NCBI GenBank assembly: GCA_901457705.2
Contig: LR590083.2
Span: 496,001-560,000 of the forward strand
Source of the DNA: Beijerinckiaceae bacterium RH AL1
GTDB taxonomy: Bacteria > Pseudomonadota > Alphaproteobacteria > Rhizobiales > Beijerinckiaceae
Direction of reading: 5' to 3'
Length of the DNA stretch: 64,000 nt
Both the position numbers and the translations under genes were made by a program. The notes beneath the pieces were generated by a model. The model was not told the origin of the DNA and ran no database searches. It saw only the letters and a program-made list of their open reading frames with translations. Positions 49,301 through 58,421 of this stretch are shown piece by piece. Position 1 is the stretch's first letter; each line of letters starts with the position of its first letter.

Positions 49301-49983
49301 CACTTGATGCCCGTCCAGGTGCCGGTGAAGCGGCTCATGGCGATGCCGAGCAGGCCGTAGTCGACGATCTCCTGCACGCCGGCCGGCGACAGCACCGGCA
49401 TCATCATGTCGGCAAAGACGAACTCGCTCTGATGCGCGGTCGAGGACGATTCGGCGATGTGGTCGTCGCCCATCAGCGCGAGCACGCCGCCGAGCGGCGA
49501 GGTGCCGGCGAGGTTGGCGTGGCGCAGCACGTCGCCGGAGCGATCGACGCCCGGGCCCTTGCCGTACCAGAGCGAGAAGACGCCGTCGTACTTGCCCTCG
49601 CCGCGCATCTCGGCCTGCTGGGCGCCCCAGACGGCGGTGGCGGCGAGATCCTCATTGAGGCCCGGCTCGAACTTGATGTCGGCGGCCTGCAGCAGCGCCT
49701 TGGCGGAGGAGAGCTGGGCGTCGAGCCGGCCGAGCGGCGAGCCGCGGTAGCCGGAGACGAAGCCAGCCGTGTTGTGGCCGGCGCGGCGGTCGATCGCGTG
49801 CTGCATCAGGAGCGTGCGGACGACGGCCTGCGCGCCGGAGACGAAGACGCGTTCCTTCGTGAGATCGAACTTGTCGGCCAGCGAAATCTCGCCGGGGGCC
49901 GGCGCCGGCTTCGGCACCGCGCGCAGGACGTGCGTCGACGGGCGCAGGGCGGCGCGGGCGCGGTCGGCGAGGCGATCGCTCAT
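46327..49983 (-). CDS. Indolepyruvate ferredoxin oxidoreductase family protein (fused subunits)
   Basis: The 1218-residue protein starts MSDRLADRARAALRP. It oxidatively decarboxylates aryl- or branched-chain 2-oxoacids to acyl-CoA. The N-terminal pyrimidine/PP domain contains FVSGYRGSPLGRLD. The TPP-binding region (about 450-560) has CSGCPHNSSTKVP and GDGTYNHSG. The Fe-S segment CEGCGDCGKTSNC is at about 658-670. A gamma domain (GTGGTGVVTLGAIMGMAAHLEG) and a C-terminal extension follow. A 36-residue tandem duplication near 935-1010 makes it longer than usual. The coupled downstream genes are TonB-like. Confidence 0.9.
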   Translation of the reverse strand: MSDRLADRARAALRPSTHVLRAVPKPAPAPGEISLADKFDLTKERVFVSGAQAVVRTLLMQHAIDRRAGHNTAGFVSGYRGSPLGRLDAQLSSAKALLQAADIKFEPGLNEDLAATAVWGAQQAEMRGEGKYDGVFSLWYGKGPGVDRSGDVLRHANLAGTSPLGGVLALMGDDHIAESSSTAHQSEFVFADMMMPVLSPAGVQEIVDYGLLGIAMSRFTGTWTGIKCVKDTVESTATIDASLDRPRPIIPIDYLMPPGGLNIRPRDIILEQDLRLTRHKHAAILAFLRANKLNTTILSGGLKPRLGIVSTGKAYLDVRQALDVLGIDEVKAATYGIRLYKLACPWPVEPQGLRAFAEGLETIMVVEEKRSLIETQVREQLYDLAARPTCIGKKDEAGAPLFPAHGALDTNEIAIAIGHRILRYAPNEALAACVAKLEAAQLQASVRADGAARTPYFCSGCPHNSSTKVPDGARAYAGIGCHYMVQGMDRATEGFTHMGGEGANWIGESAFSNRGHVFQNLGDGTYNHSGTLAIRWAVAAKTNITYKILFNDAVAMTGGQQIEGGLTVDRIAAQCAAEGVAAIAIVADDPAKYSKSIVWPAGTTVDARADLDAVQKRLATVPGTTILIYDQVCASLKRHRRKKGLDREPDVRVVINEAVCEGCGDCGKTSNCVSVQPIETELGRKRTIDQTACNRDLTCVSGFCPAIVTVKGATPRKAAPATLDGLAALPPRQVPAALGTKPFSVILAGTGGTGVVTLGAIMGMAAHLEGKGAGVMDMAGLAQKGGIVLTHVKLAESAADISAIRVAAEEADLILGCDLVAAASRKVVAAIRKNDTALVANVAALYPGEITRRPEYVLPQARLQKQLSAAAGSTARFLDATKTATTLLGTSLAANMIMLGFAWQSGLVPLSETSIDRAIELNGEAVEMNRRAFALGRRAAAYPDEVAAMVAAALPAARREAPARSLDEVVARRAAAAYPDEVAAMVAAALPAARREAPARSLDEVVARRAAYLTAYQDAAYAARFVAMVDRAKAAERLHAPGGHRLAEAVAKSYFKLLAIKDEYEVARLYSDGAFARQMGETFEGDFSVTYHLAPPILGRRDAQGRPLKTKLGPWMARVFPLLAKGKRLRGTRFDLFGRSAERRTERAMIVDYEAVMDEIFAKLSPDNIDAAVAIAALPQKIRGFGHVKDAARVAAKAEEATLLAAWRETAPMRLAAE
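46955..47170. repeat. 108-base tandem duplication inside the ferredoxin oxidoreductase gene
   Basis: Two direct copies with a 108-base period encode a 36-residue unit (AYPDEVAAMVAAALPAARRE followed by APARSLDEVVARRA) twice in frame. The copies look identical at the DNA level, so the event is recent or a mis-assembly. Confidence 0.9.
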
Positions 49984-50270
49984 CTGGCGGCGCTTTCGCG
50001 GGGCGAGGCGGTAAGCAGCGCTTGGGCCGCCGCGAGAAGCGGGCAAGAACCTTGGTGGGTCATACGGATGGCCGGCCCCCTTCACCGTTCAACCGAGCGT
50101 GGAGGATTATGACGGCCCCTCCGCCAAGAGAATGGCGGCTTCGCTCACCTTTTGTTGCCGAACCTGACAGAGCTGTAACCAGTGGGCCGGGCCGCAGACG
50201 CCGCTCGCCATGGCGCGGCGGACGGGCTAGGCCCTGTCTCCCTCTGGCACAGGCAGGAGAAGGAGAGGGT

Positions 50271-51404
50271 GTGACGGTTTCGCTGGTGATCGCCGGCCTC
50301 GCGGCGCTGTGGTGGTGCGCGGCGGTGGCGACCTTCGCGGCATCGCTTTCCGGGGCACTGTTGCAGCCGCGCATCCAACGCCGGCGCGCCACAGCGACGC
50401 AAACGCCGCCGGTCTCGCTGCTGATGCCGGTGAAGATGGTCGATCCCGGCTTCGCGCGCGCGCAGGAATCGGCCTTCCGCCAGGACCTGCCGAGCTACGA
50501 GGTGATCGTCGCCGCGGCCGAGCGCGCGTCGCCGGCCGTCGACGCGATGCGTGCGATGGCGGCGCGCAGCCCGGTCCCGGCGCGACTCATCGTGGCGCCG
50601 GGCATCGGCGCGGTGAGCCCCAAGCTCGACAACCTCTCGGCGGCCTTCGAGGCGGCGGCGCACGACGTCGTGGTCACCAAGGATTCGAACATCACCTTCT
50701 CGCCCGACACGGCGCGGGTGATGCTGAAGAGCCTCGTCGACGGTGTCGGCATGGTCTGCGCGGTGCCGGTGGCGGTGCGCGCCGAGAGCCTGGCCGGCGC
50801 GATCGAGGCGATCCTCATCAACCGCGACGCGCGGCTGCTTCTCACCGCCTCGGCCTCGGGCAAGGGATTCGGCGTCGGCAAGGTGATGATCTTCCGCCGC
50901 TCCGATCTCGAGCGGGCCGGCGGCGTCGCGGCGATGCGCTACACGATCGCCGAGGATTCGGCCTTCTCGAAAGGCCTCGCGAAGATCGGCCTGCGCACCG
51001 TCTTCGCCGAGAACACGGTCGACCAGGAGATCGGCGCGCGCACGCTCGCCGCGGTCTACGGGCGGCAGGCGCGCTGGGCGGTCATCCGCCGCGCCGAGGA
51101 GCCGCTCACGTTCGCCTTCGAGCCCGTCGCGTGCCCGGTGCCGGCGGCGCTGGCCGCGGGGCTCGCGGCGCCGCTCGTCGGGCTGGCGGGCTGGGCCGCC
51201 GTCCTGCTGACCCTTGCCGGCTGGTACGCGATCGAGGTCGCCGTGACCGCGTTGAAGCGCTGGGAGCTGCGCCCGTGGACGCCGCTCGCCTTCCTCGGCC
51301 GCGACGCCGTGCTGCTGACGGCCTGGGCGCGGGCCTGGTTCACCCGCGAGGTGATCTGGGCCGGCGGCCGCCGCGACGTGCGGGATGTGCTGCGGCAGGG
51401 GTGA
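50271..51404 (+). CDS. Ceramide glucosyltransferase/HpnI-like glycosyltransferase
   Basis: The 377-residue protein is read from GTG 50271, with AGGAG about six bases upstream. It has an N-terminal membrane anchor (VSLVIAGLAALWWCAAVATF) and a GT21-type catalytic domain: PPVSLLMPVKMVDPGFARAQESAF, DNLSAAFEAAAHDVVVTKDSN and IAEDSAF, ending in the QARW form of the Q/RxxRW motif (about 264-268). Two C-terminal hydrophobic segments follow. The family adds sugars to ceramide or, as HpnI, N-acetylglucosamine to hopanoids. A fatty-acid hydroxylase lies close by. Confidence 0.8.
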   Translation: MTVSLVIAGLAALWWCAAVATFAASLSGALLQPRIQRRRATATQTPPVSLLMPVKMVDPGFARAQESAFRQDLPSYEVIVAAAERASPAVDAMRAMAARSPVPARLIVAPGIGAVSPKLDNLSAAFEAAAHDVVVTKDSNITFSPDTARVMLKSLVDGVGMVCAVPVAVRAESLAGAIEAILINRDARLLLTASASGKGFGVGKVMIFRRSDLERAGGVAAMRYTIAEDSAFSKGLAKIGLRTVFAENTVDQEIGARTLAAVYGRQARWAVIRRAEEPLTFAFEPVACPVPAALAAGLAAPLVGLAGWAAVLLTLAGWYAIEVAVTALKRWELRPWTPLAFLGRDAVLLTAWARAWFTREVIWAGGRRDVRDVLRQG

Positions 51405-51528
51405 GGCTTTCTGCGAGGTGCCCGAAACGGCGGGGGCAAGCTGACGAGATCGCCGTCCGCGCTCCGGGCGGGCTGCGCCTTGGCCGTCGCGACCTATATG
51501 TCGCTCGTAACTTTACGATGGAGCCGTA

Positions 51529-52404
51529 ATGAGCGACGCGACCTACACCCCGCCCAAGGTCTGGACCTGGAGCCAGGGCGACGGCAACGGCGGCCAGTTT
51601 TCCGGCACCAACCGCCCGACGGCCGGCGCGCAGCACGAGAAGCAGCTGCCGGTCGGCAAGCATCCCTTCCAGCTCTACTCGCTGGCGACGCCAAACGGCG
51701 TGAAGGTCGGCGTGATGTTCGAGGAGCTGCTCGCCGCCGGCCACACGGGCGCCGAGTACGACGCCTGGCCGATCAAGATCGACGGCGAGCAGTTCGGCTC
51801 GGGCTTCGTCGAGGTGAACCCGAACTCCAAGATCCCGGCGCTCGTCGACCGCAGCGGGCCGACGCCGATCAACGTCTTCGAGTCCGGCGCGATCCTGCTG
51901 CATCTGGCGGAAAAATTCGGCGCCTTCCTGCCGACCGATCCGGCGGGGCGGGCGGCCTGTCTCTCGTGGCTGTTCTGGCAGATGGGCTCGGCGCCGTATC
52001 TCGGTGGCGGCTTCGGGCACTTTTATGCCTACGCGCCGGTCAAGATCGAGTACGCGATCAACCGCTTCGCGATGGAGGCCAAGCGCCAGCTCGACGTGCT
52101 CGACCGGCGTCTCGCCGAGAGCGAGTACCTGGCCGGGCCGGAGTACACGATCGCCGATATCGCGACGTGGCCATGGTACGGCACGCTCGCCCAGGGCAAG
52201 GTCTACGATGCCGGCGAGTTTCTGGCGGTGCAGGACTACAAGAACGTGCAGCGCTGGACCGCGGCGATCGCGGCGCGTCCGGCGGTGCAGCGCGGGCGCA
52301 AGGTCAACCGCCTGTTCGGCCCGCCCGAGGACCAGCTGCACGAGCGCCACGACGCGAGCGACTTCGACACGAAGACGCAGGACAAGCTCGAAGCCGCGAA
52401 GTAG
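51529..52404 (+). CDS. yghU: YghU-type glutathione S-transferase
   Basis: The 291-residue protein starts MSDATYTPPKVWTWSQGDGN. The thioredoxin-like N-domain (PFQLYSLATPNGVKVGVMFEELL, then VNPNSKIPALVDRS and FESGAILLHLAEKFG) and the all-helical C-domain (QMGSAPYLGGGFGHFYAYAPVKIEYAINRFAMEAKRQLDVLDRRL) match YghU/YfcG-type transferases with disulfide-bond oxidoreductase activity toward glutathione disulfide or organic hydroperoxides. The upstream segment contains cgtaactttacg, a small palindrome near the promoter position. Confidence 0.92.
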   Translation: MSDATYTPPKVWTWSQGDGNGGQFSGTNRPTAGAQHEKQLPVGKHPFQLYSLATPNGVKVGVMFEELLAAGHTGAEYDAWPIKIDGEQFGSGFVEVNPNSKIPALVDRSGPTPINVFESGAILLHLAEKFGAFLPTDPAGRAACLSWLFWQMGSAPYLGGGFGHFYAYAPVKIEYAINRFAMEAKRQLDVLDRRLAESEYLAGPEYTIADIATWPWYGTLAQGKVYDAGEFLAVQDYKNVQRWTAAIAARPAVQRGRKVNRLFGPPEDQLHERHDASDFDTKTQDKLEAAK

Positions 52405-52416
52405 GCGGCGGGCTCT

Positions 52417-52570
52417 TCCTTCTCCCGCTTGCGGGAGAAGGTGGCCCGACGCAGTCGGGTCGGATGAGGGCGGTTCCAGCACAAGCTCGTGCGCTCGAGA
52501 GCCCTTCGCCCGACCTCCCTCATCCGACCCCGCTTCGCGGGGCCACCTTCTCCCGCAAGCGGGAGAAGGA
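52417..52570. repeat. Large composite inverted repeat (REP-like)
   Basis: Short hairpin cttctcccgcttgcgggagaag (52419-52440) and its mirror ending at 52569 flank an inner pair (gtcggatgaggg with ccctcatccgac). The arrangement, with ttctcccgc..gcgggagaagg at both ends, is a known type of dispersed intergenic repeat in rhizobia. It separates two convergent genes, and the terminal hairpins may terminate transcription in both directions. Confidence 0.8.
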
Positions 52571-52580
52571 GAAGCCGAGC

Positions 52581-53228
52581 CTACCGGCGCTGGCGCTTCT
52601 CGGCGGTGCCGAAGACGAAGTCCCAGTAGGGCGCGCTCACGCCGAAGCCTTTGTCGTGGTCGCGGAAGTGATGCATCAGGTGCAGGCGGCGCAGCGTCAG
52701 GCCGAGCTTCGTCGTCGGCGTCGCGTGGTGCGTGTAGTAGTGCACCATGTCGTAGGTGAGGTAGCCGGTCACGAAGCCCATCAGCGCGGGATAGCGCAGC
52801 GCCGGGTCGATCCACGCGAACATCGCTGTGGCGACGAACCAGGCGATGATCATGATCGGGCCCGACAGCAGGATCGGCATCACGAGCCGCAGCGGGTCGT
52901 TTGGGTGATCGTGGTGGACGCCGTGGATCAGGAAGTGGATCCGCTTGCCGAACGCGCCCGGGAACTCCCAGTGGAACAGGTAGCGGTGGCCGAAGTACTC
53001 GATCAGCGTCCAGATCGCGTAGCCGAGCCCGAAGAGGGCGATCGCCAGAGCCGGCTTCACGAGCTCGAACGAGACGTAGCCGAGCGCCGCGATGACCGGG
53101 ATGTAGACGTAGAGCGGCACCGACCAGTGCACGCGCGACAGCTTGTCGAGCAGCGCGTTCTCGAACAGGCGCGGCGACGCCGAGAGCCGATCCGCCTCGC
53201 TCGCATAGCCGTGGTCGACAGCCGTCAT
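52581..53228 (-). CDS. Fatty-acid hydroxylase superfamily membrane enzyme
   Basis: The 215-residue protein has about four transmembrane segments and the di-iron histidine boxes of the sterol desaturase/fatty-acid hydroxylase superfamily: HRYLFH, HGVHHDHP, HYYTHH and HLMHH. The spacing and short length resemble fatty acid 2-hydroxylase (Scs7/FA2H-like) without the cytochrome b5 domain. It should hydroxylate an acyl chain in the membrane using O2. The HpnI/ceramide-glycosyltransferase-like gene at 50271 suggests glycolipid or hopanoid tailoring, which is an inference from proximity. Confidence 0.85.
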   Translation of the reverse strand: MTAVDHGYASEADRLSASPRLFENALLDKLSRVHWSVPLYVYIPVIAALGYVSFELVKPALAIALFGLGYAIWTLIEYFGHRYLFHWEFPGAFGKRIHFLIHGVHHDHPNDPLRLVMPILLSGPIMIIAWFVATAMFAWIDPALRYPALMGFVTGYLTYDMVHYYTHHATPTTKLGLTLRRLHLMHHFRDHDKGFGVSAPYWDFVFGTAEKRQRR

Positions 53229-53350
53229 CTCGATTGGTCCCCCGCGATCGCCGCGATCTACCCGTGCGCTTGTGCGCCCGGCAAGTCACATCGCGCAACA
53301 GTCTCTTGCACGTGCAAGGCAAAGCGATGGCGAAACGGCGTCGTGCGCGA

Positions 53351-54316
53351 TCAGGCGTCCGGGCGGCCGGTGTCGGGCTGGAACGCCGGCGTCCCGGCGC
53401 GGTCGATCGTGGTCCGGCCGAAAAGGCTCGCCAAAAGCTCGACGATGGTGAGCGCGCTCTGGCCGCGCACGTCGAGGAACGGGTTCATCTCGACGACGTC
53501 GAGCGAGCCGACGAGGCCGGATTCGTGCAGCATCTCCATGACGAGATGCGCCTCGCGGTAGGTCGCGCCGCCGGGCACCGTCGTGCCGACGCCGGGCGCC
53601 ACCGAGGGATCGAGGAAGTCGACGTCGAAGCTCACGTGCAACAGCCCGTCGCGGGCCGCGACGCGATCGAGGATGCGGCGGAGCGGCGCGACCACGCCCT
53701 CCTCGTCGATCCGGCGCATGTCGACGACCTCGAGGTCCAGCGCCCTGATCAGCTCGCGCTCGCCCGGGTCCACCGAGCGGATGCCGAACATGAAGAGGTT
53801 CTGCTGATCGAGCCGGGCCAGCGGGCGGCTCGCGAAGGCGTCGCCGAAGCCCGGCTGGCCGGTCAGCGCGGCGAGCGGCATGCCGTGCATGTTGCCGGAC
53901 GGCGAGGTCGCCGGCGTGTTGATGTCGGCGTGCGCGTCGAGCCACAGGACGAACAGCTCGCGCCCCTGCGCCGCGCAGTGACGGGCGACGCCGTCGATCG
54001 AGCCGATCGAAAGGCAGTGGTCGCCGCCGAGCACGATCGGCAGGCTCTGCGCGTCGAGCGCCGCGGCGACGGCGTCGGAGAGCGCCCGCGACCAGGCGGC
54101 GACCTCGGCGAGGTTGCGGGCATTGGCGACGGCGGATTGTGCCGGCAAGGCGGGGGGCGCCGGCACGTCGCCTTCGTCGCGCACCTGCAGGCCGAGCTGC
54201 CGCAGCGAGGCGGCGAGGCCGGCGGTGCGCAGGAAGGCCGGGCCGATCGCCGGGCCGGGCTCGTGCGTGCCGAGGTCGATCGGCGCGCCGATGAGGGCGA
54301 CGTTGCGTGTGGCCAA
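53351..54316 (-). CDS. rocF: Arginase
   Basis: The 321-residue ureohydrolase hydrolyses arginine to ornithine and urea. All metal-binding motifs are present: GGDHCLSIGS, WLDAHADINTP and SFDVDFLDP, with the substrate loop SGNMHGMP. VEMNPFLDVRGQSA is typical of arginase rather than agmatinase. Urease accessory genes lie 9 kb away, so urea produced here could be used, although the two are not linked in an operon. Confidence 0.94.
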   Translation of the reverse strand: MATRNVALIGAPIDLGTHEPGPAIGPAFLRTAGLAASLRQLGLQVRDEGDVPAPPALPAQSAVANARNLAEVAAWSRALSDAVAAALDAQSLPIVLGGDHCLSIGSIDGVARHCAAQGRELFVLWLDAHADINTPATSPSGNMHGMPLAALTGQPGFGDAFASRPLARLDQQNLFMFGIRSVDPGERELIRALDLEVVDMRRIDEEGVVAPLRRILDRVAARDGLLHVSFDVDFLDPSVAPGVGTTVPGGATYREAHLVMEMLHESGLVGSLDVVEMNPFLDVRGQSALTIVELLASLFGRTTIDRAGTPAFQPDTGRPDA

Positions 54317-54530
54317 GGCTGCCTCCGCGCTGGGTCCCGCGGACGTCCTAGTTCAGCGCCGCCCGTCGGCGCAAGCGCGCGGCCACCGCGCCGCCCGCCC
54401 GTATCCCGCACACGCAAAGGTGCTCGTGACGAACTGTTGCCGAGACGACGCAGCCTCCGTCTCGGCACAAACGGGTGACACGATCCTCGCAAGCGTTGCC
54501 GTATAATGCGGCAGTTTCGTCGGCGTAGGG

Positions 54531-55922
54531 TTGGTCTCGATACATCACTGTCGGCTATACGCTCTCGGCGTCGTGATCAGCGCATCGCTGGCGCCGGGGC
54601 TTTGTCGCGCCGAAACGATGTCGGAGGCCTTGGCGCGCGCCTACCGCGGCAACCCCGCCCTCAACGCGCAGCGGGCGGGCACGCGCGCGGTCGACGAGGG
54701 CGTCGCCAAGGCCGTCTCGGGCTACCGGCCGAAGGTCAACGGCGCGGGCTACGTCGGCTTCGACGACGAGAAGGTCACGGGCCGCCGCCTCAACCTCGTC
54801 TCGCCGCGGACCGGCCAGTATGCCCCGCGCGATGGCGAGGTGATGGTCACCGAGAAGCTCTTCGACGGCAACCGCACCACGAACACGGTCCGGCGCTCGG
54901 AATCGCTCGATTTCGCGTCGCGCGAGACGCTCCGCTCCACCGAGCAGCAGACGCTGCTCGCCGGCGCCACCGCCTACATGGACGTGCTGCGCGATCTCGC
55001 CCTCGTCGCGCTGGCCCGCAACGAGGTGATGGTCCTCGAGTACGAGCTGCGCGGCAGCCGCGCCCGCTACCGCGCAAACGAGGTCACCTTCACCGACGTC
55101 GCCGAGGTGGCGACGAACCTCGCCCAGGCGCGCACCCGGTTCGCCAACGCCGAGGCGGCCCTGCAGGCGAGCATGGCGAGCTTCCGGCGGATCATCGGCA
55201 CGCCGCCGACGCGGCTCGAGGCGGCGGGGCCGGTCGACGGGCTCGTGCCGGCCACCCAGGGCGCCGCCATCGCCGTCGGGCTGCTGGCGCATCCCCGTAT
55301 CGCGGCAGCGCTGCACGATGTCGACGCCGCCGAGACGGCCGTCCACGTCGAGGAGGGCAAGCTCCTGCCGACGGTCGACTTCGTCGGCCGGGCGGAAGGC
55401 TCCCTGCAGCGCAACGGGGCGAGCAACTCCCGCGCGGAACTCGAGGCGCGGCTCAGGGCCGAGGTGCCCGTCTACGACGGCGGCGCCACCTACGCGGAGA
55501 TCCGCAAGGCGAAGGAGCAGGTCGCGGTGGTGCGGCTGAGGGCGGAGGCCATGCGCGACCAGGTGCGCGCCGACGTCATGTCGAGCTGGGGCCAGCGCGA
55601 GGCCGCCAAGGCGCTGATCTTCGCCGCCAAGACGTCGGTGACGGCATCGGAGGTGGCGCTCACCGACGTCCGTGCCGAGGCGAGCATGGGGCAGCGGACG
55701 ACCTACGACATCCTCCTGGCGATCCAGGCGCTCTTCAAGGCGCGCACGATGCTGATCACCGCGCAGCACGACCGGGTCGTCGCCAGCTACGGGCTTGCCG
55801 CCGCGACGGGGCGGCTCGGCGCGACGAGCCTCGGCCTCTCCGTGACGCCCTCCGACCCGACGATCCATTACATGCAGGTGCGGGACAAATGGGCCGGCAT
55901 GCGCACCCCCGACGGACGGTGA
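54531..55922 (+). CDS. TolC-family outer-membrane efflux protein
   Basis: The 463-residue protein is read from TTG 54531, followed by a signal peptide (YALGVVISASLAPGLCRA). The mature part has the two-fold TolC repeat: MSEALARAYRGNPALNAQRAG..VSGYRPKVNGAG, then the second half from LLAHPRIAAALHDVDAAETAV..GKLLPTVDFVG. TYDILLAIQALFKARTMLITAQHD is the usual end of the barrel-tunnel helices. A good -10 (tataat, 54502-54507) precedes it without a clear -35. No inner-membrane pump or adaptor gene is adjacent, so it may serve several exporters. Confidence 0.9.
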   Translation: MVSIHHCRLYALGVVISASLAPGLCRAETMSEALARAYRGNPALNAQRAGTRAVDEGVAKAVSGYRPKVNGAGYVGFDDEKVTGRRLNLVSPRTGQYAPRDGEVMVTEKLFDGNRTTNTVRRSESLDFASRETLRSTEQQTLLAGATAYMDVLRDLALVALARNEVMVLEYELRGSRARYRANEVTFTDVAEVATNLAQARTRFANAEAALQASMASFRRIIGTPPTRLEAAGPVDGLVPATQGAAIAVGLLAHPRIAAALHDVDAAETAVHVEEGKLLPTVDFVGRAEGSLQRNGASNSRAELEARLRAEVPVYDGGATYAEIRKAKEQVAVVRLRAEAMRDQVRADVMSSWGQREAAKALIFAAKTSVTASEVALTDVRAEASMGQRTTYDILLAIQALFKARTMLITAQHDRVVASYGLAAATGRLGATSLGLSVTPSDPTIHYMQVRDKWAGMRTPDGR

Positions 55923-56043
55923 CCTCGGCCGGCCCCGGAGCGGCCGCGCACCATCGCCGAAAGTCTCGCCCGGCAGTCATGAAACTGTAGTCTTCTTTGA
56001 CGATAGGGAGCGCCCGATACACTTTTAAGACTAAGACGTTCCC

Positions 56044-56403
56044 ATGCGTTTCCTGCGTTCCGGCATTGTTTTTACTGGCATTCTTTTTCGTAGCATCCCG
56101 AAGATGGCGTGCGCGCTTGGCCTCGCGGCGGTTCTCGTGCTCTCGCAATCTCGGACGGGCGCGATGGCGGAGGTCGGCGCCGCCCCGCCCGGCGCCCGCC
56201 ACTCCGTGCATTTCGCCATGGGATGCCGCGCACCGGGCGACGTCGTGAAGGTCGCCAACCACGAGGCGGCGAGCGGCTGCCGGGCGATCAACCTGCGCTG
56301 GGTCAAGATCGAGACCTACGACATCCGCATCGGCAACACCGAGATGATCCTCGTCGAGCATCCCTTCTACGGGCAAGTCTACGTGCAGCGGCCGCAGGAA
56401 TAG
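56044..56403 (+). CDS. Exported hypothetical protein
   Basis: The 119-residue protein has an N-terminal hydrophobic signal (ACALGLAAVLVLSQSRTGAMA) and a mature part of about 75 residues with two cysteines (MGCRAPGDVV and ASGCRAINLRW). An alternative start at Met21 would give a more typical signal peptide. The family is not recognised. It is probably periplasmic or surface-exposed, and stands alone between TolC and the ATP-grasp gene. Confidence 0.55.
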   Translation: MRFLRSGIVFTGILFRSIPKMACALGLAAVLVLSQSRTGAMAEVGAAPPGARHSVHFAMGCRAPGDVVKVANHEAASGCRAINLRWVKIETYDIRIGNTEMILVEHPFYGQVYVQRPQE

Positions 56404-56555
56404 TCCGGTCGAAGCGTGAAACGCCAGGCGGAACAAGGCGTCCCGCCTTTTCCTCAGCAAAAGGTATAAGGTTAACCATCTGTTAAGTATTTAGGCGTGA
56501 TTTTGATTCGGTCGGCGCTGGCACCCCCGCACCAAGCGCCTCGAGGGTTGGCCTC

Positions 56556-56738
56556 ATGACCTTCAGATCGTTCGACGGTACGCGTGATCTCTACGGTGTC
56601 GCAAAGACGCTCCGGAAGCTCTATCCGCCGCAGCACGAGCCGAGCCTCGCGATCGAGCGCGCGCTCGAAGCGCTCGCCTTCCTCGAGGCCCGGCGCAGCA
56701 AGATCGGCCGCAGGCCGGCGCTCGCGTCCGTCGCCTGA
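56556..56738 (+). CDS. Small hypothetical protein
   Basis: The 60-residue protein starts MTFRSFDGTRDLYGVAKTLRKLYPP and is helical and basic, with SLAIERALEALAFLEARR in the middle. There is no signal, membrane segment or recognised domain. The upstream gttaaccatctgttaagta region is AT-rich and may hold its promoter. Confidence 0.4.
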   Translation: MTFRSFDGTRDLYGVAKTLRKLYPPQHEPSLAIERALEALAFLEARRSKIGRRPALASVA

Positions 56739-56878
56739 GGCCGCTCGGCGCATCTCCACCCTCCGCCCGCCACATTAGGCCGTCATTCGGGTCGTGGCCT
56801 GCTGCTTGCTAAACCCGCAGGCGAACCGAAATCGCAGGTGGTAGTTTCGGCCTCTCGTAGGCCTTGGTGGCGAGGAGC

Positions 56879-58413
56879 GTGCTGTTGGCGGGGCCGGTCG
56901 GTTTCAACGAGATGATGGCTGGCGGCGAGACGCGGCTCGCCTACGAGCGGATCGCCCGCTGGCTGTCCAACACGCCGAAGGAATATTTCGCCACGCGGCG
57001 CGGACATGCCGAGCTGATGTTCCGCCGCATCGGCATCACCTTCAACGTCTACGGGACAAGGAGGCGACCGAGCGCCTCATCCCGTTCGACATCATCCCGC
57101 GGGTCATCCAGCGCAGCGAGTGGAACCGGCTCGAGGCCGGCCTCGTGCAGCGCGTCAAGGCGCTCAACGCCTTCCTCGGCGACGTCTACGGCAAGCAGGA
57201 GATCGTGCGCGCGGGGCTGGTGCCGCGCGAGCTCATCGAGAGCAACCCGGCCTTCCGACGCGAGATGGTCGGCGTCAAGGTCCCGCACGGCGTCTACATC
57301 CATATCGCCGGCATCGACGTGGTGCGCATCGATTCCGAGGACTTCTACGTCCTCGAGGACAACGTGCGCACGCCGTCTGGCGTGTCGTACATGCTGGAGA
57401 ACCGCGAGGTCATGATGCGCGTCGCGCCGGACCTCTTCGCCGAGCATCGCGTCGCGCCGGTCGAGAACTATCCCGACGCGCTGCTCGGCAGCCTGCGCTC
57501 GGTCAACCCGGACCCCGCGCGCGAGCCAACCATCGCCGTGCTGACGCCGGGGCCCTTCAACAGCGCCTACTACGAGCACTCCTTCCTCGCCGACAAGCTC
57601 GGCGTCGAGCTCGTCGAGGGCCGCGATCTCATCGTCGACAACGACACGGTCTACATGCGCACGACCGAGGGGCCGAAGCGCGTCGACGTCATCTACCGCC
57701 GCATCGACGACGACTTCCTCGATCCCGAGTTCTTCAAGCCGGAGAGCATTCTGGGCGTGCCCGGCATCATGCGCGCCTACCAGGCCGGCAACATCACGAT
57801 CGCCAACGCCGTCGGCACCGGCATCGCCGACGACAAGGCGATCTACACGTTCATGCCGGAGATCATCGAGTTCTACCTCGGCGAGCCGATGAAGCTGAAG
57901 AACGTCCAGACGTGGCGCTGCCGCGAGCCGGACAGCCTGAAGTACGTGCTCGAGCACCTCGGCGAGCTGGTCGTGAAGGAGGTCAACGGATCGGGCGGCT
58001 ACGGCATGCTCGTCGGCCCGCACGCGACGAAGGAGCAGATCGAGGCCTTTGCCGAGAAGCTGAAGGCCGACCCCGCCAACTTCATCGCCCAGCCGACGCT
58101 GTCGCTGTCTACGTGCCCGACCTACTTCGACAGCGGGGTCGCGCCGCGCCACGTCGACCTGAGGCCGTTCGTGCTGACCGGCTCCGACGGCGTGCGCGTC
58201 GTGCCGGGCGGGCTCACCCGCGTCGCCCTGAAGGAGGGCTCGCTGGTCGTCAACTCGAGCCAGGGCGGCGGCACCAAGGACACCTGGATCGTCGACGACG
58301 CAGACGGCACGGGGCCGGGCCTCGCCAGCGACCTGCCGCCCGCGCACCCGATCGACGGGCGCGCCGCCCGCCCCGACATCGCCGGCCAAAGCCAGAACCA
58401 AACCCAGGGATAA
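56879..58413 (+). pseudogene. Circularly permuted ATP-grasp protein, frameshifted
   Basis: The N-terminus (GTG 56879 or TTG 56885, after GAGGAG) reads VGFNEMMAGGETRLAYERIARWLSN and FRRIGITFNVYG, then leaves frame at 57058. The next frame resumes DKEATERLIPFDIIPRVIQRSEW, LVQRVKALNAFLGDVYG and continues to 58413, with the ATP-grasp core (VKEVNGSGGYGMLVGP, SSQGGGTKDTWIV). A tacggg where tacgggg is expected accounts for the shift: one G is missing. The family, paired with alpha-E proteins, is predicted to form peptide bonds in a small modification system. The domain content is otherwise full length. Confidence 0.85.
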
Positions 58414-58421
58414 TCGACAGC

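Noticed and set aside
46327..49303. 1288-codon frame fused to the TonB-like protein
   Set aside because: Upstream of 46330 it is the antisense-biased frame of the oxidoreductase gene. The TonB protein starts at 46330.
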